A stretch of 64,000 bases of DNA from Myxococcus flavus (GTDB lineage: Bacteria; Myxococcota; Myxococcia; Myxococcales; Myxococcaceae): assembly GCF_050038885.1 (NCBI RefSeq), contig NZ_CP143624.1, positions 8,680,001 to 8,744,000 of the forward strand. The letters run 5' to 3'. The translations under genes and the position numbers were made by a program. Positions 48,806 through 57,597 of this stretch are shown one piece after another (the stretch's first letter is position 1; the number at the start of each line of letters is the position of its first letter). The notes beneath the pieces were generated by a model. The model was given only the letters and a program-made list of their open reading frames with translations. It did not search any database and was not told the DNA's origin.

Positions 48806-50914
48806 TCAGGCCCGCGCGTCCAGCGACGCCGCCGGCTGGAGCGCCTCGGGGATGGGCTCGTACGTCCCCAGGCGCATGCTGGCCTGGGCCCGGCCCTGCG
48901 TGCGTCCGCGGAGGCTCGTCACGTAGCCGAAGAGGCTGGCCATCGGCACCCGCGCGGAGACGACCCGCACCACCCCACGCGCCTCCATGCCCAGCACCCT
49001 CCCGCGCCGCGCCGCCAAGTCTCCCAGCACCTCGCCCAGGTACTCCTCGGGCGTGGTGACCTCCACCTCCATGACCGGCTCCAGCGGCTGCACGCCCGCG
49101 CTGCGCGCCGCGGCCTGGAGCGCCAGCGAGCCAGCCATGGCGAACGCCTGGGGTGTGGAGTCACGCACGTGCGTGTCCCCATCCACCAGCCGCACCTCCA
49201 CGTCCACCAGTGGCACGCCGTCGCGCACGCCCCGTCCCATGGCGCCCGCCACGCCCTTCTCGATGGCCGGCACCAGCTCCTTGGGGATGGTGCCGCCGCG
49301 GGTGTCGTCCACGAAGACGAGCCCCGCGCCCCGAGGCGCCGGCCCCACGTCCAGCACCACGCAGGCGTACTGGCCGGGCCCGCCGGACTGGCGGACGTGC
49401 CGGTACTCCTGGCGCACCTTGCGCCGGAGCGTGTCGCGCCACGCCACCTTGGGCTGGCCCACGCGCGCCTCCACGCCGTACTCCGTCTTCAACCGGTCCA
49501 CGACCACCTCCAGGTGCAGCTCACCCATGCCGGACAGCAGCACCTGGCCACTCTCCGGGTCCACGCCCACCCGAAGCGACGGATCCTCCGCCGCCAGTCG
49601 GTTCAGGCCTTCCTCCAGCTTCGTCAGCTCCGCGGGCGAGCGCGCCTCCACGGCGAGCTGCACCACGGGCTCCATGACACCCAGCGACTCCAGCACCACC
49701 GGCGCCTCCGGGTCGCACAGCGTGTCGCCGGTGCGCACGCCCTTCAGGCCGAGCGCCGCGCAGATGTCGCCCGCATGCACCTCCGCCACCTCTTCCCGGC
49801 GGTTGGCATGCATGAACATCAGGCGCCCCACCCGCTCACGCCGCCCGGTGGCGGGGTTGAGCAGGACGGTACCCGCGCGCAGCGTGCCCGAGTAGACGCG
49901 CAGGAACACGATGCCCCCCACGGCCTTGTCGCTCATCAGCTTGAACGCCAGGGCGCAGGGTGGCCCCACGTCGGACGGGGGCCGGGAGACACGCTCGTCC
50001 GTGCCCGGGACACAGCCCTCGACGGCGGCCACGTCCGACGGCGCGGGGAGGTAGTTGACGATGGCATCCAGCAACATCTGCACTCCCTTCTTCTTGAAGG
50101 CCGACCCGCACAGCACCGGCACCAGCGTCCGCGCCAGGGTGCCCGCGCGCAGGGCGCGCTCCAGGTCCTCGGCGGTGATGTCCTCCAGCCGCCCGTCCAC
50201 GAACTTCTCCAGCACCGTGGCGTCCACGTCCGCGCACGCCTCGATGAGCCGCAGCCGCTGCGCCTCCACCTCCGCGCGCACCGACTCCGGCACTGGCAGG
50301 CCATCCCGGAAGCTCCCGTCCTCCGCGTCGAACGTCACCGACGCCATGCGCACCAGGTCCACCAGGCCGAGGAACGACGAGCCCTCGCCCAGGGGCCACT
50401 GCACGGCCACCGGCCGCGCGCCCAGCCGCGTCTGGATGGACGCCACGCTCATCGCGAAGTCCGCGCCCACCTTGTCCATCTTGTTGATGAAGGCGATGCG
50501 CGGCACGCCGTAGCGGTCCGCCTGCCGCCACACCGCCTCGGACTGGGGCTCCACGCCCTGGCTCGCGTCGAACACCGCCACCGCGCCGTCCAGCACGCGC
50601 AGCGAGCGCTCCACCTCGATGGTGAAGTCCACGTGGCCCGGCGTGTCCAGGATGTTGATGCGGTGAGGCACGCCCGCCCCTGGCCCCTGCCGGGGCTGCC
50701 AGAACGCGGTGGTGGCCGCGGAGGTAATCGTGATGCCGCGCTGCTTCTCCTGCGGCAGCCAGTCCATCTCCGTGGCGCCGTCGTGCACCTCTCCCACGGC
50801 GTGGATGCGGCCGGTGAAGAAGAGGACGCGCTCGGTGAGCGTCGTCTTCCCCGCGTCGATGTGCGCCATGATGCCGATGTTGCGGTACCGCTCGATACGA
50901 GTGCGGCGAGACAT
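48806..50914 (-). CDS. Elongation factor G paralogue
   Basis: The product has 702 residues, full EF-G length. GTPase motifs: AHIDAGKTT (G1), RGITITSAAT (switch I), DTPGHVDF (G3), NKMDKVG (G4), GSAFKKKG (G5). Domain IV has SGGPGQYA where housekeeping EF-G usually has SGGRGQYG, and GGTIPKELVPAIEKG. EF-G moves tRNA and mRNA through the ribosome or, for some paralogues (EF-G2), helps recycling or stress adaptation. It is alone, not next to rpsL, rpsG or tuf, so it is probably a second copy rather than the main fusA. The ATG at 50914 has GGGAG seven bases upstream. A possible promoter lies 360 bases upstream. Confidence 0.9.
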   Translation of the reverse strand: MSRRTRIERYRNIGIMAHIDAGKTTLTERVLFFTGRIHAVGEVHDGATEMDWLPQEKQRGITITSAATTAFWQPRQGPGAGVPHRINILDTPGHVDFTIEVERSLRVLDGAVAVFDASQGVEPQSEAVWRQADRYGVPRIAFINKMDKVGADFAMSVASIQTRLGARPVAVQWPLGEGSSFLGLVDLVRMASVTFDAEDGSFRDGLPVPESVRAEVEAQRLRLIEACADVDATVLEKFVDGRLEDITAEDLERALRAGTLARTLVPVLCGSAFKKKGVQMLLDAIVNYLPAPSDVAAVEGCVPGTDERVSRPPSDVGPPCALAFKLMSDKAVGGIVFLRVYSGTLRAGTVLLNPATGRRERVGRLMFMHANRREEVAEVHAGDICAALGLKGVRTGDTLCDPEAPVVLESLGVMEPVVQLAVEARSPAELTKLEEGLNRLAAEDPSLRVGVDPESGQVLLSGMGELHLEVVVDRLKTEYGVEARVGQPKVAWRDTLRRKVRQEYRHVRQSGGPGQYACVVLDVGPAPRGAGLVFVDDTRGGTIPKELVPAIEKGVAGAMGRGVRDGVPLVDVEVRLVDGDTHVRDSTPQAFAMAGSLALQAAARSAGVQPLEPVMEVEVTTPEEYLGEVLGDLAARRGRVLGMEARGVVRVVSARVPMASLFGYVTSLRGRTQGRAQASMRLGTYEPIPEALQPAASLDARA

Positions 50915-51420
50915 AGAGGACTCCCGTTCCCGTCGGACAGCGAGGTCCGCGGGTGGTGTGGTGTTGAGGCGCTGGTTGGACAGACACGACGCGGCGGGGA
51001 GGCCTCAATGGCAGACACGCGCGACACGCCGGAGGGGCACGGCTGGCCCGCTCAGGGACGCGTGAGGACACACGGAGGCACCGCGAGAGCCAGGGCGGAG
51101 CCGGGACTCACGGCACACGGGAACCAGACGACCCGCGCGCCGGAGGACACCGGTCCGCCGACTCAAATATCGAGCAGAACCTCGTGACGGGGGGCGAGGC
51201 ACACGTCCGCCGCCGGCGCGAACGAGCGCGCACACAGCAGGGCGTTGAAGGAGACGGGCCTCATGATGCGCTTGAGATAAATCACAGACGCCATGTTGTC
51301 AATCCGGGCGGCCGTGCAGGCGGGCCCGGAATGGCAGACATACACCGCGGCAGATGAGAACCACGTGCACACGCGCCGCCTCGTTGTCCGCGAAGCGGCG
51401 CGGCGACGGTGCGCGGCGGC
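50915..51420 (-). other. Long region upstream of the EF-G gene, no supported gene
   Basis: This 506-base stretch separates the FKBP lipoprotein gene end from EF-G. On the minus strand a short open frame of 33 codons (51264 to 51163, MRPVSFNALLCARSFAP onward) has high GC3 but no ribosome site and no similarity I know. It begins just after a candidate promoter and could be a leader peptide. The rest shows no gene. Confidence 0.3.
51274..51302 (-). promoter_or_regulatory. Candidate promoter for the EF-G transcript
   Basis: On the minus strand a perfect TTGACA (complement of 51297-51302) is followed after 17 bases by TATCTC (complement of 51274-51279), which matches half of the -10 consensus. 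It would give a leader of about 350 bases before EF-G. Confidence 0.35.
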
Positions 51421-51897
51421 TCAGCGGACGGACACGAGCTCGGTGTCGAAGACGAGCACCGTGTAGGGCGGAATCCGGTTCCCCGAGCCCGTCGCGCCAT
51501 AGCCCAGCGACGAGGGGATGATGAGCCGGCGCCGGCCGCCCACGCGCATCCCCGGGATGCCCTGGTCCCACCCGTCGATGACCTGCCCGGCGCCCAGGGT
51601 GAAGGAGAAGGCCGGCCCGTTCCCGGTGGCGTCGAAGCTGCGGCCGTCTGGCAGGTAGCCCGTGTAGCGCACCTGCACGCGCTTGCCCGCCTCCGCCACG
51701 GCACCTTCGGGCGAGAGGAAGGTGTCCTGGATGTAGAGGCCGCCGGGCAGCAGCGTCATCTTGGACAGGTCCACGTTGAGCGACTCCGCGTACGTCACCT
51801 TGGTGGGGTCACCCGAGTCGGGGTTGACTTCTTCGTCCTCGCCACAGCCGAGCAGTGAGACGGCGAGGAGCATGGGGACCAGCAGCGAGCGGAGCAT
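51421..51897 (-). CDS. FKBP-type peptidyl-prolyl isomerase lipoprotein
   Basis: From the ATG at 51897 the product has 158 residues. The signal MLRSLLVPMLLAVSLLGC ends in a lipobox. After an acidic linker an FKBP domain fills the C-terminal 100 residues: VQVRYTGYLPDGRSFDAT, FTLGAGQVIDGWDQGIPGM, GGRRRLIIPSSLGYG and VLVFDTELVSV. These keep the aromatic pocket (Tyr, Phe, Asp, Trp, Tyr). It speeds proline isomerisation during folding of exported proteins in the periplasm or at the outer membrane. A longer frame upstream lacks a signal and is not preferred. Confidence 0.92.
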   Translation of the reverse strand: MLRSLLVPMLLAVSLLGCGEDEEVNPDSGDPTKVTYAESLNVDLSKMTLLPGGLYIQDTFLSPEGAVAEAGKRVQVRYTGYLPDGRSFDATGNGPAFSFTLGAGQVIDGWDQGIPGMRVGGRRRLIIPSSLGYGATGSGNRIPPYTVLVFDTELVSVR

Positions 51898-52068
51898 GAG
51901 TGCCTCGAAGGTGTGCGCGGACCGGAAATCGGCCTCGCGGGACGGCGAAGCCTGCCCCGGACCGGGGGCGGGTGAAAGGGGCCCGGGGTGTGTCCCCTGC
52001 ACCTTCCTGCCTGCTCCCCCGGAATCCTGGAGCGCGTCGGGTGGGGTTCCGTTATGCAGGGAGCCGCA

Positions 52069-53265
52069 ATGCCACGCTGGGTCAGCCTGCTCCTCTTCTT
52101 CGTCCCCGTGCTCGCCGTGCTGGCGGTGGGCCATGTCTACCTCTACCGCCGGCTGGTCCGCGACGTGACGCGGCGCCAGAGCCTGCGGCGCGCCGGCCAG
52201 GGCCTCTTCGCCGTGGGCTTCGTGGGGGCGCTGGGCGCGCGGGCCATTGGCTCCGCCCTGCCCTCCGAGGCCGCCCGCCGCCTGGGCATCCTCTTCCTCG
52301 CGTGGATCGGGTTCGTCCTCTACCTGCTCATGTTCACCCTCGCGGTGGACGCGGTGCGAGCCCTGGCCGCGTGGCGCGCCCGCCGGAAGGAGCGCGCGGC
52401 GACGGCGACGCCCTCCGCCCCGGCATCACCGGAGCGACGGGCCCTGCTGGGCCAGGGGCTCGCCGTGGGCGCGGGCCTCGCGGGGGCGGCGGTGAGCTCG
52501 TACGGCGGCTGGCGCGCCTTCCACCCACCCGACGTCCGCGACATCCCCGTGCGGCTGCCCCACCTGCCCCGCCAGCTCGAGGGCCTCACGCTGGTGCAGC
52601 TCACCGACATCCACATCGGCGGCGTGATTCAGCGCCGCTTCATCGATGAGCTGGTGGCGCGCACCAACGCCCTCAAGCCGGACCTCATCGCCATCACCGG
52701 CGACCTGGTGGACGGCTCCGTGGCGGCGCTGGGCGGGTTCGCGGCGGGGCTGGGCAACCTGAGCGCGCGGTACGGCACGTACTTCGTCACCGGCAACCAC
52801 GACTACTACTCGGGCGCCAACGCCTGGGTCGCCTTCCTGGAAGGCCTGGGCATCCAGGTGCTGCGCAACCGCTCGGTGTCCATTGGCGACCGCGCGGCGT
52901 CCTTCCAGCTCGCGGGCGTGGATGACTGGAGCGCGCACCGCATGGGCGAGCCGGGCTACGACCTGGACGCGGCCCTGCGCGACGTGCGCCCGGACCGGGC
53001 CTCGGTGCTGCTGGCGCACCAGCCGTCCAACTTCGACGAGGTGGCCCGGCGCGGCGTGGGGCTCCAGGTGTCCGGCCACACGCACGGCGGCCAGATGTTC
53101 CCGGGCAACCTCATGGGCGACCTCATCTGGGGCGACCGCAACGCGGGGCTGAGCCGCACGGGGGATTCGCTCATCTACGTCAGCCGGGGCTGCGGCTTCG
53201 TGGGCCCGCCCATGCGCGTGGGCGCGCCCCCGGAGATTGCCCGGCTGGTGCTGCTGCCCGCGTAG
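52069..53265 (+). CDS. Membrane-anchored metallophosphoesterase
   Basis: The product has 398 residues. Three to four hydrophobic segments lie in the first 150 residues, then a linker and a calcineurin-like phosphoesterase domain: TDIHIGG, GDLVDG, GNHDYYSG, LLAHQPSNFD and SGHTHGGQMFPG. These carry the two-metal ligands. Such YkuE/YaeI-like proteins act on phosphate esters of lipids such as UDP-diacylglucosamine or on unknown substrates at the membrane. The ATG at 52069 has AGGGAG six bases upstream, which favours it over the ATG at 52054. The ZIP transporter gene converges 12 bases downstream. Confidence 0.9.
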   Translation: MPRWVSLLLFFVPVLAVLAVGHVYLYRRLVRDVTRRQSLRRAGQGLFAVGFVGALGARAIGSALPSEAARRLGILFLAWIGFVLYLLMFTLAVDAVRALAAWRARRKERAATATPSAPASPERRALLGQGLAVGAGLAGAAVSSYGGWRAFHPPDVRDIPVRLPHLPRQLEGLTLVQLTDIHIGGVIQRRFIDELVARTNALKPDLIAITGDLVDGSVAALGGFAAGLGNLSARYGTYFVTGNHDYYSGANAWVAFLEGLGIQVLRNRSVSIGDRAASFQLAGVDDWSAHRMGEPGYDLDAALRDVRPDRASVLLAHQPSNFDEVARRGVGLQVSGHTHGGQMFPGNLMGDLIWGDRNAGLSRTGDSLIYVSRGCGFVGPPMRVGAPPEIARLVLLPA

Positions 53266-53277
53266 GCGCCGGGCGCT

Positions 53278-54066
53278 TCAGCCCAGCGACATGTCCAGCA
53301 CCAGCGCGAGCACGAAGCCCCACATGAGGCCGGTGGTGGCCTCGCGCTCGAAGCCGCCGCGGTGGCTCTCCGGAATCATCTCGTGGCTGATGACATACAG
53401 CATCGCCCCGCCCGCGAAGGCCAGGCCCCACGGCAGCAGCGCCGAGCTGAGCGACAGCGCGCCGATGCCGAACAGGGCCCCCACCGGCTCCACCAGGCCG
53501 GTGAGCAGCGCGAGCACGGCGGCGCGCGGCGCCGATGCCCCGGTGGCACGCAAGGCGAGCGCCACCACCAGCCCCTCGGGGACGTTCTGCGCGCCGATGC
53601 CCAGCGCCACCGACAGGCCCAGCTCGGGCTGAGGCGCCGCGAAGGACACCCCCACCGCCAGCCCCTCGGGGAAGTTGTGCAGCGTCATGGCCAGCACGAA
53701 CAGCAGCACGCTGTTCCACTGGGTGCCGCCGTGGCCCTCATGGCCCTTGAGCGAGTGCTCGTGCGGCATCAGGTCATGCCACACACGCAGGAAGAGTCCG
53801 CCACACAACACCGCTGCCGCCACGCGCAGCGCCGCGGAGGGGCCGTCGTGGCCCTGGCCTCGCACCAGCTCCATGGCCGGGATGACGAGCGAGAAGGACG
53901 TGGCCGCCAGCATCACCCCCGCGCTGAAGCCCAGCATCCGGTCCTGGGCCTTCCGGCTGAGCTCCGAGGTGACGAGCACCGGGAGCGCCCCCAATCCTGT
54001 CGCCATCCCCGCCAGCAGGCTTGCCACCAGCCCCGCCCACATGCCTTCGATGCTCCAATGTTCCAC
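53278..54066 (-). CDS. ZIP-family metal transporter
   Basis: The product has 262 residues and eight predicted helices. Helix 4 has HNFPEGLAVGV and helix 5 IGAQNVPEGLVVALAL, the metal-binding His/Glu set of ZIP proteins. A third motif is HEMIPESH near residue 228. The loop between helices 3 and 4 is His-rich (HDLMPHEHSLKGHEGHG), a usual cytoplasmic metal-binding loop. It imports zinc or other divalent metals across the inner membrane. The gene diverges from the ECF sigma operon. Metal specificity is not readable. Confidence 0.93.
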   Translation of the reverse strand: MEHWSIEGMWAGLVASLLAGMATGLGALPVLVTSELSRKAQDRMLGFSAGVMLAATSFSLVIPAMELVRGQGHDGPSAALRVAAAVLCGGLFLRVWHDLMPHEHSLKGHEGHGGTQWNSVLLFVLAMTLHNFPEGLAVGVSFAAPQPELGLSVALGIGAQNVPEGLVVALALRATGASAPRAAVLALLTGLVEPVGALFGIGALSLSSALLPWGLAFAGGAMLYVISHEMIPESHRGGFEREATTGLMWGFVLALVLDMSLG

Positions 54067-54195
54067 GCGTCCGAGGTGCCTCCGCGCTCAACACTAACGG
54101 CGTCGCCCCGCGGGGCAGTGCCCGTTGTGACTGGCGCACGCAACCCCGCGACTTTCCTGCCCTTTAGCCTCACGACCTTGAGATTCGCGGCCGCC

Positions 54196-54221
54196 GGAAA
54201 CACTTTCGCGGGTGGCCCGTA
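54196..54221 (+). promoter_or_regulatory. ECF-type promoter before the sigma factor gene
   Basis: GGAAAC (54196-54201), 16 bases, then CGTA (54218-54221) fits the general ECF promoter pattern (GGAAC, 16-17, CGT). It suggests autoregulation. The -10 box touches the first ATG (54223), so transcription from it would favour the ATG at 54235 as the start. Confidence 0.4.
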
Positions 54222-54222
54222 G

Positions 54223-54780
54223 ATGAGCCGGGTGATGAGGAGTCCAACGGACGAAGAGCTCATGGAACGGTTTCTCGACGGAGCACAGGACGCCTTCGAG
54301 GACCTCTTCGCGCGTCACGCGGGGCGGGTCCAGGGGTTCCTGGCCCGGATGGTGCGCGATGGCGCGCTCGCGGAGGACCTCCTTCAGGCCACCTTTCTGT
54401 CCGTCATCCGCTCGCGGGGCCGCTATGAGCCCGGCACGCGCTTCACCTCGTGGCTGATGACCATCGCCGCCAACGCCGCGCGCGACGCGCTGAGACACCA
54501 GCGGCACGTGGATGCCTACTCCGCCTCGGAGGCCCCCTCCCCGGCCGAGGCCGCCGGGCCCGACGCCAGCGACCCCTCCCTGCGCCGGCACCTGCTGGAT
54601 GCGCTGCAGCAGCTCCACCCCGACCACCGCGAGGCCGTGGTGCTGAGCAAGGTGGAGGGCTGGTCCTTCGAGGAGATTGGCGCGCTGCGCGGCATCAGCG
54701 CGGGCGCGGCGCGGCTCCGGGCCCACCGGGGCTACGAGAAGCTGCGCGAGCTGCTGGGCGAGCTGGAGGTGGCGCGATGA
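54223..54780 (+). CDS. ECF RNA polymerase sigma factor
   Basis: The product has 185 residues. Region 2 reads from DAFEDLFARHAGRVQGFLARM through DLLQATFLSVIRSRGRY to SWLMTIAANAARDALR. A linker of 30 residues follows. Region 4 reads LHPDHREAVVLSKVEGW and SFEEIGALRGISAGAARLRAHRGYEKLRELL. It directs RNA polymerase to stress or envelope genes. The next gene, an NrsF-like membrane protein, overlaps it by ATGA and is the likely anti-sigma factor. A start at 54235 (MRSPTDEELMERF) is an alternative if the ECF-type promoter just upstream is real. Confidence 0.93.
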   Translation: MSRVMRSPTDEELMERFLDGAQDAFEDLFARHAGRVQGFLARMVRDGALAEDLLQATFLSVIRSRGRYEPGTRFTSWLMTIAANAARDALRHQRHVDAYSASEAPSPAEAAGPDASDPSLRRHLLDALQQLHPDHREAVVLSKVEGWSFEEIGALRGISAGAARLRAHRGYEKLRELLGELEVAR

Positions 54781-55442
54781 AGCCACCCGTGGACCTCGAC
54801 GGCCTGCTCTCCGAGCCGCCGGCCCGCGACGCCGAGGCCCTGGCGCGCGTGCTCACGGCGGCCCGCGGTGAGCTGGCCCTGCGGCGGCCGGTGCGGCGCT
54901 GGCGCACCCAGGCCGCGTGGCTGATGGCCGCCTCCGCGGGGCTGGGGCTCCTGGCGGCCGTGGTGATGTTCGTGATGGGCGCCGTCTCCGGCCCGCTGCT
55001 GCTGGCCCGCGCGCCGCTGCTGGCGATGCTGGTGGCCACCAGCGCGGTGTGCGCGTGGGGCGCGATGTCTCCCGGAGGCAGGTGGCTGCGCAGGCTCGGT
55101 GTGGGGCTCGCCGTGGTCAGCGCGGCGGCCGTCGTCCTCGCCCGGGGGACGCCGCACGCCGCGCCCACGCTGCCCGGCTGGGTGTGCACCGTCAGCCACC
55201 TGGCCATCGGCGCGGTGCCCCTGGTGGTGGCACTCATCGCGCTGCGCGGCACCGTCTTCCAGCCCCTGCGTGCCGCCGTGGCGGGGCTGTCGGTGGGCTC
55301 GACCGGGGCGCTGCTCGGCGAGCTCGCGTGTGAGCAGGACGGGCGGCACGTCATCACCCACCACCTGCTGGCATGGGTCGTCATCACCGTCGTGCTGGTG
55401 GTCATCTCCAAGTCGCTCAAGCCCCGTTCCTACGCGCCATGA
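54777..55442 (+). CDS. NrsF-like (DUF1109) anti-sigma membrane protein
   Basis: The product has 221 residues. An N-terminal cytoplasmic part of about 45 residues (LARVLTAARGELALRRPVRRW) precedes six hydrophobic segments to the C-terminus. A conserved-looking Cys and His pair, ELACEQDGRHVITHHLLAW, lies in the last loop, as in NrsF/DUF1109 anti-sigma factors. These hold an ECF sigma factor at the inner membrane until a signal releases it. Coupling to the sigma gene by ATGA supports that role. The next small gene overlaps its end the same way. Confidence 0.82.
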   Translation: MKPPVDLDGLLSEPPARDAEALARVLTAARGELALRRPVRRWRTQAAWLMAASAGLGLLAAVVMFVMGAVSGPLLLARAPLLAMLVATSAVCAWGAMSPGGRWLRRLGVGLAVVSAAAVVLARGTPHAAPTLPGWVCTVSHLAIGAVPLVVALIALRGTVFQPLRAAVAGLSVGSTGALLGELACEQDGRHVITHHLLAWVVITVVLVVISKSLKPRSYAP

Positions 55443-55774
55443 CCCAGGACCCCTCTCTCATCATCTGCCATGACGTGGACGGCGCTCCGGTGCGCATGGG
55501 CGAAACCGTGAAGGTCGTCGCGCGCTCCGAGGACGGCACCATCAGCCAGCGCTTCCTGGGCAGGACGGGCGTGGTGGTGGCGCTGGTGTTCGACGACCCG
55601 GCGTCGCAGTACCCGGATGACCCGCTCATCCAGGTGCTCGTCGAGGGCCTGGGCGAGGACCTCTTCTTTCCGGAGGAGCTGGAGCTGGCACCGGAGTGGG
55701 CACGCAACCGCATCGCCCAGCACCGTCAGGCGGTGCGCGCCGTCAGCCGGAACAGCGCGGAGCGCCTGACCTGA
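55439..55774 (+). CDS. Small conserved-looking protein of the ECF operon
   Basis: The product has 111 residues, acidic and soluble. A beta-rich middle (GETVKVVARSEDG, GRTGVVVALVFDD, PLIQVLVEGLGED) resembles an SH3-like or KOW-type small barrel, followed by a charged helix. I do not recognise a family. It is the third gene of the sigma/anti-sigma operon, joined by an ATGA overlap, and so is probably co-produced with them. A part in signalling is possible but not shown. Confidence 0.72.
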   Translation: MTQDPSLIICHDVDGAPVRMGETVKVVARSEDGTISQRFLGRTGVVVALVFDDPASQYPDDPLIQVLVEGLGEDLFFPEELELAPEWARNRIAQHRQAVRAVSRNSAERLT

Positions 55775-55780
55775 CGCGCC

Positions 55781-56293
55781 TCAGCGGCCACTCGCACGCT
55801 GGCGGGCGGACGCCACCGCCTGGGTGATGCGCTGGGAGCTGGGAAAGAGGGTCCGCGCCCGCTCCTCCACCTCCAGCGCGGCGTCGAGCTCACCCTGGGC
55901 GCCCAGCGCCAGGATTCGCCCCGCCCATGCCTCTTCCAGCAGCGCCAGCGCGCCCTCGGCCGCGGAGGCGAAGGCCCGCTCCGCCTCCACCGGCGCGTCC
56001 CGCACCATGCCGAGGAAGCGCCCCAGCTCCAGCAGCGGCTCCGGTGCCCCCGCGGAGACGTCCGCCGCGGCCCGGAGCGCCTGCTCGGCCTCGGCCACCA
56101 CGGCCTCCGGGTCCGCCGCCTCATGACGGCCTGCCAGCAACGCCTGGCTCAGGGACAAGAGGTTGGGGACGAAGGCGGGGCAATCCCGGGCCAGCGCCCG
56201 GTAGGCCTCCACCCTGCGGCCGCCGTCCAGCGGCTCCGCGTTCGCCAGCTTCCACTGCCGGCGCAGCTCCTGGGGGGACACGTGCTGTGACAT
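55781..56293 (-). CDS. TPR-like helical protein of unknown function
   Basis: The product has 170 residues, Ala/Leu/Glu-rich and nearly all helical. Pairs of helices of about 34 residues are visible (RVEAYRALARDCPAFVPNLL, PEAVVAEAEQALRAAADV, PVEAERAFASAAEGALALLEE and ELDAALEVEERARTLFP). This is the pattern of degenerate tetratricopeptide repeats. No signal peptide is present, so it is probably cytoplasmic and binds proteins. It converges on the ECF operon with six bases between stops. Confidence 0.72.
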   Translation of the reverse strand: MSQHVSPQELRRQWKLANAEPLDGGRRVEAYRALARDCPAFVPNLLSLSQALLAGRHEAADPEAVVAEAEQALRAAADVSAGAPEPLLELGRFLGMVRDAPVEAERAFASAAEGALALLEEAWAGRILALGAQGELDAALEVEERARTLFPSSQRITQAVASARQRASGR

Positions 56294-56341
56294 GTCCGCA
56301 CCCTACGCCGCCGGCGCACCCACGTGTGAAGGGAGCGCGCC

Positions 56342-57535
56342 TCAGTACGTGGCGGTGACGCCCCAGTGCAGGCTGGAGTACGTCTCCGCCGCGACGCCGC
56401 CCGCGTCCCAACCCAGCTTCGTCCCGGCGCCGGAGAAGGTGTCCTGGAAGCGCGACACGCGGAAGCGCACCGAGTACCCGAAGGGCCCCCAGATGTCTCC
56501 CGCCACGCCCAGCTCCGCCTCCCAGCCGAAGCTGGACACGGACGTGCCGTAGTCACTCAGCTCCGCATCCAGCGCGCTGCCGCCGCCCCCCAGGCTCTTG
56601 CCCGGACGCGGGCTCAGGAAGATCTGCCCCGCCCCCTCCAGCCGCGCCCAGTCGACCAGCGGCATCGACACCTCCAGCCCCACCGCGGCGAAGACGCGAT
56701 GCGTCCCGGTGAGCGGGCTGTCGGCGGACTCGTCCACGTCGAAGGCGCGGGTGCGCAGGCCGCCGCGCAGGCCCGCGTAGCCGGACCGCGGGTTCGCTCC
56801 GTCCATGTCGAAGAAGTAGCGGTACATGGCCTGCGCCGTGAGCACCGAGTCCGTGGCCACCACCTCGCGCGTGGTGGACTGGCCCGCGTCCCCCACCAGC
56901 GTCACGTTCGTGGACGCGTACCCACGCTGATAGCCGAGCACCAAGCCCAGGCCCCGCAGCAACGACGGGTTGCGCGCCAGCGGCAGCAACTCCAGCTCGG
57001 CGAAGATGCCCAGGTACGGCACCGACGAGGAATAGCTCACCGTGTCGCCCAGCCGCTCGTCCTCCGGAAGCCGGTCGTACGCACCACATGACTTCACGCC
57101 GGGGCGCGCGCAGTAGCTGCGCCACGTCGTCGTACCGCCCAGCGTGAGCCGGGCCAGCGGCGGCCCCGCCACCGCGTCCCCCACCGTGCCACCCGAGCCC
57201 GTGTCCAACGCCACCTCCAGGAACGGGTCGGTGGTGGTGTGCGACGCCGGGCCCACCTCCACCCCTCGCGTCCCTTCGACCTCGGACCGGGACGCCACCG
57301 CGGGCTCCTCGGGGAGCGAGCGCGCCTCGTGCCGGGTGCCTCGCAGCGCGGATTCGAGCTGGGCGCCCAGCCGCCGCCGGGAGTCCCCTTCCAGGCCCAA
57401 CACCACGATGCTCGGCTTCGCGTCCGCCACGGCCTGGCGCTTCGCCGCGGCTGCCAGCGCCGGCGGAGCGGCCAGCGCCACCACGAGGGCGCACCACAGC
57501 CCCCAGCGAACCATCGAGTGTCGGGCGTTCGTCAT
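56342..57535 (-). CDS. Outer-membrane beta-barrel-like protein
   Basis: The product has 397 residues. A signal peptide (WGLWCALVVALAAPPALAAAA) is followed by a short region resembling a VVLGLEG strand and a variable linker. From about residue 120 come alternating amphipathic strands with Gly/aromatic turns (RGLGLVLGYQRGYAST, LTAQAMYRYFFDM, SGYAGLRGGLRTRAF, WEAELGVAGDIWG, YSVRFRVSRF). It ends in a Tyr (VTATY), as outer-membrane barrels usually do for Bam recognition. Two Cys lie near 140-150 (CARPGVKSC). Substrate or role is unknown. Confidence 0.72.
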   Translation of the reverse strand: MTNARHSMVRWGLWCALVVALAAPPALAAAAKRQAVADAKPSIVVLGLEGDSRRRLGAQLESALRGTRHEARSLPEEPAVASRSEVEGTRGVEVGPASHTTTDPFLEVALDTGSGGTVGDAVAGPPLARLTLGGTTTWRSYCARPGVKSCGAYDRLPEDERLGDTVSYSSSVPYLGIFAELELLPLARNPSLLRGLGLVLGYQRGYASTNVTLVGDAGQSTTREVVATDSVLTAQAMYRYFFDMDGANPRSGYAGLRGGLRTRAFDVDESADSPLTGTHRVFAAVGLEVSMPLVDWARLEGAGQIFLSPRPGKSLGGGGSALDAELSDYGTSVSSFGWEAELGVAGDIWGPFGYSVRFRVSRFQDTFSGAGTKLGWDAGGVAAETYSSLHWGVTATY

Positions 57536-57597
57536 GCCCCACGAGGTTCACCCACCCCGTCGGGGAAGTCCAGGCTCGGCGGAGAAGCGCCCTTCGC

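Noticed and set aside
48806..50914. EF-G paralogue as self-resistance gene for a natural product (as with argyrin).
   Set aside because: The nearby cluster predicts a myxochromide, not an EF-G inhibitor, and a helicase gene lies between. No support for the link.
48566..51187. 873-codon plus-strand frame across the EF-G gene.
   Set aside because: Shadow of the well-supported EF-G gene on the minus strand; composition rich in His/Arg/Gln with no motif.
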